Part shown: in pieces, positions 55,113 through 63,088 of the stretch
Position numbering within the stretch: position 1 is the stretch's first letter
Layout: each line of letters opens with the position of its first letter
Source of the DNA: an uncultured bacterium
GTDB lineage: Bacteria; Cyanobacteriota; Vampirovibrionia; Gastranaerophilales; Gastranaerophilaceae
Assembly: GCA_902462155.1 (NCBI GenBank)
Contig: CABQAQ010000005.1
Location: 101,486 to 165,485, forward strand
Length of the DNA stretch: 64,000 nt
Direction: 5' to 3'
The notes under the pieces: generated by a model
The model's database searches: none
Seen by the model: the letters and a program-made list of their open reading frames with translations, nothing else
What the model was told of the DNA's origin: nothing
Made by a program: the position numbers and the translations under genes

Positions 55113-55382
55113 ATGACAATTAATTTAAAAAACAAGCAGGAGATTATCTCTAAATACGGAAAGAATCAGAATGATTCAGGTTCAGCAGAAGTTCAGGTAG
55201 CATTATTAACAGAGAAAATCACAGAATTAACAGAACATTTGAAATCTAATCCTAAGGATTTTCAAGGCCGTCGTGGCTTATTGATGATGGTTGGTAAGAG
55301 AAAAAGATTCTTAGCTTATATTAAAGACAGAAATTTAGACGAATATCGTGAACTAATTAAAAAACTTAATATAAGAGGTTAA
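55113..55382 (+). CDS. rpsO: 30S ribosomal protein S15
   Basis: 89 aa, full length. It has FGKNQNDSGS-type sequence YGKNQNDSGSAEVQVALLTE, LKSNPKDFQGRRGLLMMVGK and RKRFLAYIKDRNLDEYRELI. An AAAAAAGGAATG site precedes the ATG. The leader from a possible promoter (TTGATT near 54989, TATAAT 55014-55019) is about 90 nt, long enough for S15 autoregulation as known elsewhere, though I see no specific fold. pnp is not adjacent. Confidence 0.97.
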   Translation: MTINLKNKQEIISKYGKNQNDSGSAEVQVALLTEKITELTEHLKSNPKDFQGRRGLLMMVGKRKRFLAYIKDRNLDEYRELIKKLNIRG

Positions 55383-55443
55383 GTTAAAAACAAAATTAAT
55401 AATATATCATTTTATATAGAACGAAAGTAGTGTTTATATTACT

Positions 55444-56385
55444 ATGGACAGAAAGTATGTATTTATTACAGGAGCCTCTTCTGGTATAGGTAAGCAAATT
55501 GTATTAACTTTAGCTAATAATCCTGAGTATTATATCTATGCAGGTATAAGAAAAAGAAAAGATAAATTATCTCTTGAAAGTTTAGCTGATAATATAAAAG
55601 CTATATATATAGATGTTACAAACTCGTTTAGTGTGAAACAAGCTTATGAGCTCATCTTAAAAAATACAGAGGAGCTCTTTTCTATAATAAATTCTGCAGG
55701 TATAGCTATAGCAGGTCCTTTAGAAGGGTTGAATATTTCTGATATTAAAAAGCAATTTGATGTTAATACTTTTGGGGCTTTAAGAGTTATTCAAAACGGA
55801 TTACCTTTTATAAAAAAGGGAAACATTATAAATATAAGTTCGATGGCTTCTTATGGTATTTTCCCTTTTATATCACCTTATTGTGCTTCTAAATCAGCTA
55901 TTGATATTATGATTAATTCTTTATCTATAGAGTTAAACAATCCTGATATAAACTTTGTTTCTGTAAAGTTGGGTGCTTGTAAAACTCCTATTTGGAACAA
56001 ATCTATAGAATATAATAATCTTATTATGGATTCTTTAGATCCTTCTTTAGCTTTAAAATATAAAAGGGAGTTAGAATTTTTAAAAGTTAATGCGCTTAAA
56101 AATAATAATTGTTCGTTAGATCCTGTTTATGTTGCAAAAAAGATTATAAAAATAATGGAGAAAACTAATCCAAGGAGTTCTTATAATATAGGTGTTGATT
56201 CAAAATTTATGAGGATAGCTTCTAAGTTACCTCAAGATATTGTTAATAATCTTGTAAGATCTAAATTAAAGTATTCTTTAAAGAAGATGGTTATAACAGA
56301 TTTTAAGGATAATAAACAATTAAACTTAGAAGAATTATATGAAGATAGTAATGAATTAGATAAAATAAATATAGACAGCAACTAA
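55444..56385 (+). CDS. short-chain dehydrogenase/reductase (classical SDR), 313 aa
   Basis: NAD(P)-dependent oxidoreductase. The cofactor motif ITGASSGIGKQIVLTLA is at the N-terminus; NSAGIAIAGPLEGL, the Ser in NISSMASYG and the catalytic Tyr-x3-Lys in SPYCASKSAIDIM follow. The C-terminal ~80 residues extend beyond the usual 250 and are basic then acidic. Closest in build to retinol-dehydrogenase-like SDRs; no substrate can be named. It starts 61 nt after rpsO. The tail overlaps the convergent SDR by 4 nt. Confidence 0.87.
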   Translation: MDRKYVFITGASSGIGKQIVLTLANNPEYYIYAGIRKRKDKLSLESLADNIKAIYIDVTNSFSVKQAYELILKNTEELFSIINSAGIAIAGPLEGLNISDIKKQFDVNTFGALRVIQNGLPFIKKGNIINISSMASYGIFPFISPYCASKSAIDIMINSLSIELNNPDINFVSVKLGACKTPIWNKSIEYNNLIMDSLDPSLALKYKRELEFLKVNALKNNNCSLDPVYVAKKIIKIMEKTNPRSSYNIGVDSKFMRIASKLPQDIVNNLVRSKLKYSLKKMVITDFKDNKQLNLEELYEDSNELDKINIDSN

Positions 56386-57143
56386 AAGCCGACAGAGAGT
56401 CCGGCACATAAGTTAATGCTTTGACCTGTAATACCACGAGCTTTTTGAGTTGTTAAAAAATAAACAAGTTCTGCTATTTCGCTTGGATGAATAAATCTTT
56501 TTTGAGGAATCATATCAATAGTTTGATCAAGAGTAAATTCGCTATTATCAAAAGCATTATCAGTTAAAGAGGTATCAACCCAACCCGGATTAATAGTATT
56601 AACGGTTATATTAAATTCTGCCAATTCTAGAGCTAAAGATTTTGTAAGACCTATAAGACCAGCTTTTGTGGCACTATATACACTAGCATTTGCTTCTCCC
56701 ATTACTCCTGATATTGATCCTATGTTTATTATTCTTCCGTATTTATTTTCTTTCATTTTTTTTGCTATTTTTTTTGTTAATATTATAGGCACTTCAAGAT
56801 TAAGTTTTATCATCTCTTTTATATTGTTTATTTCTTCGATTTTATTGTATTCATATATACCGGCATTATTTACTAAGATATTAAGATTATTGTCTGTTAT
56901 TTCCTTAATATAGTTATAAAGATTATTTATATTTTCGTCATATAAAAGATCACAGGAGTAATAATTACAATTATAAAGATTTGACAGATTTTTAAGTTTT
57001 TCTGTATTTCTACCTGTAATAATAACGTTAAACAAGTCATTATGTTTTAGAAATTTCATAGCAATAGCCAGACCTATACCAGAAGAGGATCCTGTTACAA
57101 GGACATTTAGTTTATTATTATTATATTTTTTATAGTTATTCAT
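56382..57143 (-). CDS. short-chain dehydrogenase/reductase (FabG-like), 253 aa
   Basis: Classical SDR: VLVTGSSSGIGLAIAMKFLK, ILVNNAGIYEYNKI, RIINIGSISGVMGEANASVY with YSATKAG, and the end PQKRFIHPSEIAELVYFLTT, ITGQSINLCAGLSVGF. The end pattern is that of 3-oxoacyl-ACP reductases, but FabG-like SDRs have many roles and no fatty-acid gene is adjacent. It overlaps the other SDR tail-to-tail, so both mRNAs are complementary at their ends. Confidence 0.85.
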   Translation of the reverse strand: MNNYKKYNNNKLNVLVTGSSSGIGLAIAMKFLKHNDLFNVIITGRNTEKLKNLSNLYNCNYYSCDLLYDENINNLYNYIKEITDNNLNILVNNAGIYEYNKIEEINNIKEMIKLNLEVPIILTKKIAKKMKENKYGRIINIGSISGVMGEANASVYSATKAGLIGLTKSLALELAEFNITVNTINPGWVDTSLTDNAFDNSEFTLDQTIDMIPQKRFIHPSEIAELVYFLTTQKARGITGQSINLCAGLSVGF

Positions 57144-57214
57144 AATATTTTCAGATTATATGTAAAAAAATAAGAGTTTAGCGATAAATATAAATTAAAG
57201 AAAATAAAGAATAA

Positions 57215-57547
57215 TTAACCGGCAGGCCAAGAGAAATCACGTCCGGCCATAACGTGGAAATGGATATGGAAGACCTCTTGGCCTGCCTTTTTTCCTGTAT
57301 TAAGAACCGTTCTATAATCTTTTATACCAAGTTTTTCTGATACTTTTTTTATAGCATTAAATATTTTTGAGATAATATCAAGATCATCTAGTTCGTTTAA
57401 GCTAGAATAATGTTTTTTAGGTACAACTAAAAAGTGAACCGGAGCTTGTGGATTTATATCATTAAAAGCAACAATAAAATCATCTTCGTAAAGGAATTCT
57501 GTATTAAATTCTCCTTTAGCTATTTTACAAAAAATACAATCGTTCAT
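57215..57547 (-). CDS. HIT-domain (HinT-like) nucleotide-binding protein
   Basis: Purine nucleoside phosphoramidase-type protein, 110 aa. CIFCKIAKGEFNTEFLYED at the N-terminus, NPQAPVHFLVVPKKHY in the middle and the His triad in EVFHIHFHVMAGRDFSWPAG at the end are complete. Single gene, 71 nt after the FabG-like SDR. Confidence 0.95.
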   Translation of the reverse strand: MNDCIFCKIAKGEFNTEFLYEDDFIVAFNDINPQAPVHFLVVPKKHYSSLNELDDLDIISKIFNAIKKVSEKLGIKDYRTVLNTGKKAGQEVFHIHFHVMAGRDFSWPAG

Positions 57548-57762
57548 AATATTACTCCATAAATAATAAGATTAATTTAAAATAAAATATATTATAATAA
57601 AAGATTATATACAATAGTTAGAATAAAAAAAAAAGGTATTTATTGAACTAAAATAGGTTAAAACTTTATTAATATAGCTACAATTTTTTATGTGCGAATG
57701 GATTGTTATTTTTTTAAAGAATATTATTAGAAGTTAAAAAATTTATATAAAAAATAAAATCT

Positions 57763-57791
57763 TTGAACAAAATAAATAAATATGGTAAATT
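57763..57791 (+). promoter_or_regulatory. promoter of the 57819-58801 operon
   Basis: TTGAAC (57763-57768), 17-nt spacer, TAAATT (57786-57791) with TGG directly before the -10. It lies 27 nt ahead of the ATG at 57819; AAAGGGA is the ribosome site. Confidence 0.5.
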
Positions 57792-57818
57792 ATTATAATA
57801 AAAAAAGGGAAATAAAAA

Positions 57819-58226
57819 ATGAAAAAAGCCGTAGATTATTTTATAAGTGGTTATTCTTGTTCAGAATCAATAATAAAAGAAGCAATAGAAAAAGGATTAT
57901 TACCTGAAGATGAGAAATTAATAGCAATAGCGAGTTCATTTTCAGGCGGGATGTCATCAGGATGTTTATGTGGAGCTATATCCGGAGCACAGATGGTTAT
58001 AGGATATATCCACGGTAAAATAGGTAATAAAATATCTAGAGAGTTAGCAAAACAATTTATAGATGAATTTAAAAAGAGAAATAATTATACTTGTTGTAAA
58101 GCACTTACAAGAGGATTTGATTTTCATACAAAAGAGAGAAAAGAGCATTGTAAGAAAATGGTAAAAGACAGTTCAGAAATTCTTGAGGAAATATTAAATA
58201 GCGTAAAAGAAGAGCAGAAGGTTTAA
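57819..58226 (+). CDS. C_GCAxxG_C_C family protein
   Basis: 135-aa protein of the Cys-rich family named after its motif. Visible parts are GYSCSESIIKEA, SFSGGMSSGCLCGAISGAQM and a final pair NNYTCCKALTRGFDF plus EHCKKM. These cysteines probably bind an Fe-S cluster or take part in redox chemistry; the family has no settled function. It is 5 nt ahead of a carbonic anhydrase gene and shares its transcript. Confidence 0.88.
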   Translation: MKKAVDYFISGYSCSESIIKEAIEKGLLPEDEKLIAIASSFSGGMSSGCLCGAISGAQMVIGYIHGKIGNKISRELAKQFIDEFKKRNNYTCCKALTRGFDFHTKERKEHCKKMVKDSSEILEEILNSVKEEQKV

Positions 58227-58231
58227 TACTA

Positions 58232-58801
58232 ATGAGTAGTATAGAAAAAGCAAAAAAAATATTAGAGAAATTATTAAAAGGGAATGAAAATTTTCAAAAA
58301 GGGACACCGGAAGCAATAAATAAATGTCTTCAAACATTAAAGAGATATGCGAATCATCAAGAACCACACGCTATAGTATTAAGTTGTTCAGATTCAAGAG
58401 TTGTACCTGAAATAATTTTTGATGTAGGAATAGGTGAATTATTTGTAATAAGATCAGCAGGTATAGCATTAGGTCCAAATATAATAGAGAGTATAGAATA
58501 TGGAGTAAAAAATTTAAAACTACCATTAATAGTATTAGTAGGTCATGATAATTGTGGAGTAATGAAGTATGCTCAGAATAACTATCCGGAACCTAAAGAA
58601 TATAAAGCTTTAATGAGTACGGTAATACCTGTATTAAAAGCAGATGATTGTTATAATAATCTGGCAAAAAATCATACGCATTATATAAAAGAAGCTCTTA
58701 TAAATAGATCAGAAATAATAAAACAAGCCTACGACAAGGAAGAGTTAATGATAGTTGAAACACATTTTAATTTTGATACCGGAGCTATTGAGCTTATTTA
58801 A
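58232..58801 (+). CDS. beta-class carbonic anhydrase
   Basis: Zinc enzyme for CO2/bicarbonate exchange. The ligands and active-site pair are in IVLSCSDSRVVPEIIFDVG and VLVGHDNCGVMKYAQ (Cys, Asp-Arg dyad, His, Cys). GELFVIRSAG is present; the end VETHFNFDTGAIELI matches the family. At 189 aa it is slightly short. No carboxysome or photosynthesis gene is present, so a housekeeping bicarbonate-supply role is more likely than carbon fixation. Confidence 0.93.
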   Translation: MSSIEKAKKILEKLLKGNENFQKGTPEAINKCLQTLKRYANHQEPHAIVLSCSDSRVVPEIIFDVGIGELFVIRSAGIALGPNIIESIEYGVKNLKLPLIVLVGHDNCGVMKYAQNNYPEPKEYKALMSTVIPVLKADDCYNNLAKNHTHYIKEALINRSEIIKQAYDKEELMIVETHFNFDTGAIELI

Positions 58802-58840
58802 TAAATTTTGTTTCTATAAAATATTAAAGAAAGAAAAAAA

Positions 58841-59497
58841 TTATTCGAAAAATTTAGAAATACCAAGATAATGAATTCTATCAATAGGCCAAAAAATAAA
58901 TTTAGCTTTACCAATAATCCTATCCTCTCTTAAAAACCCCCAGAATCTAGAATCTTGAGAATTACCACGATTATCCCCCATCATAAAATAATTATTATCA
59001 GGTACAATCATAGGTCCGCAATACATTTTATCTGTACATTCAACATAGTCGTCATTACTTAATATGTAATCTTCTTCTAATGGTTTATCATTTATAAGAA
59101 CAATATATTCATTATTTTTATTCTTTTTAATTTCTACTTTATCACCAGGTAAACCAATAACACGTTTAATATAAGCAATATCTTTACAGAAGAATCCTGT
59201 TAATCTTGAGAATAATTTTAAAGGTGTATTTTCAATATTCTCCATAGGAGGGTAAAAAACTAAAATATCACCTCTTTTAGGCTTAGAATAAAATCTTGAA
59301 AATCTGTCTATAAACAATCTATCACCAATAGTTAAAGTAGGTTGCATAGAACCTGAAGGTATCCATCTTATTTCGCCTATGAAAAATCTTATGACTATAA
59401 CCATTAAAGTAACAAAAATAATTGTTTCTATAGTTTCTTTAAGAAAAGCTTTTATATTTTCTTTTGAAAAATATTCTTTTATTTTATTTAGCATCAT
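58841..59497 (-). CDS. lepB: signal peptidase I
   Basis: Membrane serine protease that removes signal peptides. The 218-aa protein has one N-terminal helix (residues about 20-42), the Ser motif IPSGSMQPTLTIGDRLF, the Lys motif YIKRVIGLPGDKVEI, and the box MMGDNRGNSQDSRFWGFL. It starts with ATGATG overlapping the stop of the prenyl synthase gene by 4 nt, so the two are translationally coupled. Confidence 0.96.
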   Translation of the reverse strand: MMLNKIKEYFSKENIKAFLKETIETIIFVTLMVIVIRFFIGEIRWIPSGSMQPTLTIGDRLFIDRFSRFYSKPKRGDILVFYPPMENIENTPLKLFSRLTGFFCKDIAYIKRVIGLPGDKVEIKKNKNNEYIVLINDKPLEEDYILSNDDYVECTDKMYCGPMIVPDNNYFMMGDNRGNSQDSRFWGFLREDRIIGKAKFIFWPIDRIHYLGISKFFE

Positions 59498-60417
59498 AAA
59501 TCCTTTAGTGATTGAGTTAATTCTATAATAATATTTTTATATTTATTATCCTTGATAAAGTAAAGATAATCAATAGCTTTTTTTACGTAAAAAGTAATAA
59601 GATCTAAAGTTTTATCGATGTAAATTTTATTTTTGATATTATTTAAGAGATCTGAACCTGAAAGATTAAGAATATTATTATCTTGTTCATAAGCAAAGAT
59701 AACTAAAGAATTATAAATACCGTTAAAAAGGTCATTATCATAATTATTATCATCAACATTAAAGTTTAGAATGTTTAACAAATCATTTTTTATCTGGAAA
59801 GCTATGCCAAAATTTAAAGCAAAGTTTCTAAGATTGGATAAATGTTCTTTTTTATTAGATAAAATACAAGCAGCTATAGCAGAAAGTTCGAATAATCTGG
59901 AGGTTTTAAGTTCTGATTTTTTGACATAATCATCTATAGAATATATTTTATATTTATTAAAATATTGATTAATTTCACCTTGGCAAAGATCATTTAAACT
60001 TGAATTGAACAGATTTATTATATCTTGAGATTTTATTTTTAAGATATTTTTTAAAGCAAAAGTCAAAAGATAATCTCCCAAGATAACAGCTAAAGAGTTG
60101 TTATATTTTTTATTAAAAGTAGGAAAATTTCTTCTTACTAAGGAATTATCAATAATATCATCATGAATTAAGGAGGCATTATGAATAAGTTCAAGAGCAG
60201 AAGCAAATAAATAATGTTTTTTAGATAAAGATGAAAGCCCTAGAGAAAAGGAGAGAAGAAAAAACAGAGCAGATCGTATTCTTTTAGAAGACGAAAAAAA
60301 ATAAAGAGAAACATCTTCTTTAATGTTAGGATTAATCTGTTGTAAAATTTCTGAGAAATAATTATCAAGTTCAAGAAAATTATCAGAAAGTATATCAGAA
60401 TATATAAATTTTTGCAT
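59494..60417 (-). CDS. polyprenyl diphosphate synthase homologue with degenerate C-terminal half
   Basis: Isoprenyl synthases join IPP to an allylic diphosphate. The N-terminal half of this 307-aa protein looks normal: SKRIRSALFFL, ELIHNASLIHDDIIDNSLVR with the first DDxxD, and NNSLAVILGDYLLTFALKN. The second half is not. The usual FQxxDDxLD is FQIKNDLLN, losing two Asp, and the usual GKxTxP after it reads GIYNSLVI, losing the Lys. The SELKTSRLFELSA motif is kept. It may be inactive, a partner subunit, or altered in chain length. AAGGAG precedes the ATG. Confidence 0.8.
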   Translation of the reverse strand: MQKFIYSDILSDNFLELDNYFSEILQQINPNIKEDVSLYFFSSSKRIRSALFFLLSFSLGLSSLSKKHYLFASALELIHNASLIHDDIIDNSLVRRNFPTFNKKYNNSLAVILGDYLLTFALKNILKIKSQDIINLFNSSLNDLCQGEINQYFNKYKIYSIDDYVKKSELKTSRLFELSAIAACILSNKKEHLSNLRNFALNFGIAFQIKNDLLNILNFNVDDNNYDNDLFNGIYNSLVIFAYEQDNNILNLSGSDLLNNIKNKIYIDKTLDLITFYVKKAIDYLYFIKDNKYKNIIIELTQSLKDL

Positions 60418-60549
60418 TAAAAAGCTCCTTAATAGAATAATAATATAATAAAAGAGATAAAAAAATAGATATAATAAAAATTATTGAAGAATAATAAAAA
60501 AAATAGTAAAATTGAGTGAAAAAAAAGAGAAAAGAAGGAAAAAAGAGAA

Positions 60550-61419
60550 ATGATAAAATTAAATAAAGAGAGCTTAGTAGAGCAATCTGTAATAGGCGAG
60601 ATACAATCTCCAATGATAGGGAATAATCCATATACTATAGGATCTGATGGAGAGTTAAGGATATTACCCGGAGTAGGAGGAATAAGTTACAATGTAAGGA
60701 TAGGAGATAGAGTTTGTGGATTAATGGCAGATCATGTAGAGCCTTGTGTAACAATAAAGAATCAGAATGAAAATGCAAATGGAGCATTAAATGTATTATC
60801 GTGTATAGGAAATAAAGCGTATGTTGTAACAGGAGATGCAAAAGGCAACGTAGGATATGTAACAGGTAAACACGGTGGATGTGAACATGTACTTATAGAT
60901 TTTGAGCCGGAAGTATTAGAGAAACTAGTAATAGGAGATAAAATACAGATAAGGTCATTTGGAGTTGGATTAAAACTTGAAGAAGAAGGAGTAGAAAAAG
61001 ATATAAAAATATTTAATATAGATCCAAGATTATTAGAAAAAATAAACTATTATGAAGAAGAAGGGAAGATAAATTTTCCTGTAACGCATTATATACCGGC
61101 AGGAATAATGGGATCCGGATTAGGTCGTAATAATGTAAGTCGTGGTGATTATGATATACAGTTATTTGATGAAAAAATAAAAGAAGAGTACAAGTTAGAT
61201 TTATTAAGGTTTGGAGATTTTGTAGCAATAATAGATGCAGATAATAGTTATGGAAGGATATATAAAACAGGAGCAATAACAATAGGAGTAGTAGTACATT
61301 CGGATTGTTATTTGTCAGGACATGGTCCTGGAGTTACAACTATAATGACATCTAGTAGGGGGAATATAAGACCATTTATAGACAAAGAGTCTAATTTAAA
61401 GAAATATTTATATAATTAA
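60550..61419 (+). CDS. DUF4438 domain protein
   Basis: The 289-aa protein matches the DUF4438 family over its length: EIQSPMIGNNPYTIGSDGEL, RILPGVGGISYNVRIGDRVC and LMADHVEPCVTIKNQNE. A beta-rich stretch with GNKAYVVTGDAKGNVGYVTG follows, and the last part has GRIYKTGAITIGVVVHSDCY and GHGPGVTTIMTSSRG. Function is unknown; no signal peptide or membrane helix. It leads an operon with the DUF6485-type and matrixin-like genes (gaps of 36 and 5 nt). AAGGA ribosome site. Confidence 0.85.
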   Translation: MIKLNKESLVEQSVIGEIQSPMIGNNPYTIGSDGELRILPGVGGISYNVRIGDRVCGLMADHVEPCVTIKNQNENANGALNVLSCIGNKAYVVTGDAKGNVGYVTGKHGGCEHVLIDFEPEVLEKLVIGDKIQIRSFGVGLKLEEEGVEKDIKIFNIDPRLLEKINYYEEEGKINFPVTHYIPAGIMGSGLGRNNVSRGDYDIQLFDEKIKEEYKLDLLRFGDFVAIIDADNSYGRIYKTGAITIGVVVHSDCYLSGHGPGVTTIMTSSRGNIRPFIDKESNLKKYLYN

Positions 61420-61455
61420 GAAAAAATAAAAAGAAATAAAAGGTAAAAGAAAACA

Positions 61456-61653
61456 ATGGAATGTAAAAAGGAAGAGAATAAAAAAGGATGTAACTGTAGT
61501 TACGAATGCGAGAATAGAGGGATATGTTGTGAATGTGTAGCATATCATAGAAAGAGGCGAGAACTACCGGGGTGTTTTTTTCCAAAAGAAGAAGAGAAGA
61601 GTTATAATAGAAGTATAGAACATTTTATAAAAATTTTTGCAAATAGAGAATAA
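61456..61653 (+). CDS. DUF6485-type small Cys-rich protein
   Basis: 65 aa with C-x7-C-x-C-x3-C and CCEC arrangement (GCNCSYECENRGICCEC), then VAYHRKRRELPGCFFPKEE and a helical end SYNRSIEHFIKIF. Eight cysteines in half the protein suggest metal or cluster binding. It fits the DUF6485 family, which has no known role. It lies 5 nt before the metalloprotease gene. Confidence 0.8.
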   Translation: MECKKEENKKGCNCSYECENRGICCECVAYHRKRRELPGCFFPKEEEKSYNRSIEHFIKIFANRE

Positions 61654-61658
61654 GAAAG

Positions 61659-62462
61659 ATGGCAAAGACATACGTACAAGCAAGTGTTAAGAATGGGAAT
61701 TTAATAAGATGGACAAGTGCTAGTTTTCCATTAAAGACATATATAGCACCATTTAGGTGGTATAGAGCAAAGAATGAGGCTCATATATATAGGCAAATGG
61801 TTGAAGATGCATTAAATTATTGGTCAAGAGTATCAAATGGAGTAATATCATTTCAGCTAGTAGAATCATTAATGTATTCGCAGGTAAATATAGATTGGAA
61901 GCGAGTAGACAGGAAGGCTTTAGGTTGTTGTCATTTTGGATTTGATAAGGTAGGAAGATTATACTCAGCAGAAGTAGAGATAGGATTGTCAGATGGAATA
62001 TTGCACGCAGATTATATGGATAAAAATGAGGTATACCATACAATACTGCACGAAATAGGGCACGCTTTAGGTTTAGGTCATAGTCCATATAAACAGGATA
62101 TGATGTATACACCTCATCAATATGGAGTAATAACTTTATCTGAGGGTGATATTGAAACTATCAATTGGCTTTATAATTTAAAATCCGGTATGACGTTAGA
62201 AGAAATATGTAATAATTACCAAATAAAGGCAAGCAATTTTGACGAATTAATATCTAAAATAAAGCAAAATAAAAATTCTGGTTCTGTTAATAGTAAGAAT
62301 AATTTTTCATTTGCAAGAAAAGATTTATTATCCGAACAAGATAAAATATCAGAGTTAAAAAAATATAAAATGAATTTACAGAATATAAGTATATCAGGTA
62401 ATGTTCAGAATTATTTAAAGCAGAGTTTTATTAATTATAATCAAGGTAATAAGAAAAAATAA
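61659..62462 (+). CDS. matrixin-like zinc metalloprotease without signal peptide
   Basis: The 267-aa protein carries the metzincin motif HEIGHALGLGHS near residue 128 and a Met-turn candidate in QDMMYTPHQYG. The N-terminal 120 residues have the fold pattern of matrixins (LKTYIAPFRWYRAKNEAHIY, then VEDALNYWSRVSNGVISF). Matrixins are normally exported, yet residues 1-30 (MAKTYVQASVKNGNLIRWTS) contain no signal peptide or propeptide switch. The C-terminal ~90 residues are a Lys/Asn-rich extension. It may act inside the cell or leave by a non-classical route. Codon use turns T-ending only near the end. Confidence 0.8.
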   Translation: MAKTYVQASVKNGNLIRWTSASFPLKTYIAPFRWYRAKNEAHIYRQMVEDALNYWSRVSNGVISFQLVESLMYSQVNIDWKRVDRKALGCCHFGFDKVGRLYSAEVEIGLSDGILHADYMDKNEVYHTILHEIGHALGLGHSPYKQDMMYTPHQYGVITLSEGDIETINWLYNLKSGMTLEEICNNYQIKASNFDELISKIKQNKNSGSVNSKNNFSFARKDLLSEQDKISELKKYKMNLQNISISGNVQNYLKQSFINYNQGNKKK

Positions 62463-62503
62463 TAGATTATTTTATCAATACTTAAAAATTGATAAAAATT
62501 GAT

Positions 62504-62549
62504 AAAAGGAGCAATTTTTTTATATATTATAAAAAAATTGCTCCTTTTT
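62504..62549 (+). terminator. terminator of the DUF4438-matrixin operon
   Basis: A perfect 21-bp stem with arms 62504-62524 and 62528-62548 (core GGAGCAATTTTTTT / AAAAAAATTGCTCC) followed by TTTTTC. Just upstream, AAAATTGAT occurs twice in tandem. Confidence 0.85.
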
Positions 62550-62593
62550 CTTTAGGTAATAAACCTCCTCTTCAAAATAATCCGTTTTTTTTA

Positions 62594-62959
62594 TTAGAAG
62601 TTATAAATATTACTTAAAACAACATCATTAGCTTTATCAGAAAGCCCAAATTGTCTAACTTCATCAATAGTTTTTTCTATTTTTGGCATATTAGACTGAA
62701 TTCTTTTTATTTGTTCAGGAGTATTATATTTATTCAAGTCATAATTTTTTTGTTTTTGGTTTTCAACCTGAATTCTATTATAAACACTAGCCTGATTCAT
62801 ATTATTAAGGATATCATCAGGTGACAATTGTTTATAATTATTAGGGTTAACAGTTTGTTGTTCTTTAACTTCGGGGTTAACAGGGATTTGATCGGGTTTT
62901 GCGGGATTTATTTTTAGATTATTTCTTATCCGCTCACTTCCTATGGATTCTATATTCAT
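62594..62959 (-). CDS. sigma-28-controlled 121-aa protein, unknown (FlgM-like build)
   Basis: Not recognised by sequence. The N-terminal ~70 residues look disordered (MNIESIGSERIRNNLKINPA, then P/N/Q-rich), and the C-terminal ~45 are helical (EQIKRIQSNMPKIEKTIDEV, then RQFGLSDKANDVVLSNIYNF). This disordered-then-helical layout, the short size, and a sigma-28-type promoter are also features of the anti-sigma factor FlgM, but I see no FlgM motif, so this is only a guess. An AAGGAGAG ribosome site supports the start. Confidence 0.65.
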   Translation of the reverse strand: MNIESIGSERIRNNLKINPAKPDQIPVNPEVKEQQTVNPNNYKQLSPDDILNNMNQASVYNRIQVENQKQKNYDLNKYNTPEQIKRIQSNMPKIEKTIDEVRQFGLSDKANDVVLSNIYNF

Positions 62960-63010
62960 AGTACACTCTCCTTAATCGATATATTATAATTCACACACTC
63001 AGTACTTTAT

Positions 63011-63037
63011 ATATCGGGTGGTTATTAAAAAACTTTA
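63011..63037 (-). promoter_or_regulatory. sigma-28-type promoter of the 121-aa gene
   Basis: On the minus strand TAAAGTTT (63037-63030), exactly 11 nt, CCCGATAT (63018-63011). The -35 matches the FliA consensus fully, the spacer is consensus, and the -10 matches GCCGATAA at 6 of 8 positions. The ATG is 52 nt further on. Confidence 0.6.
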
Positions 63038-63088
63038 ATAAATTCTATAAAATTCTGTAAAATTGAAATAAAACTTTACAATTCAATT

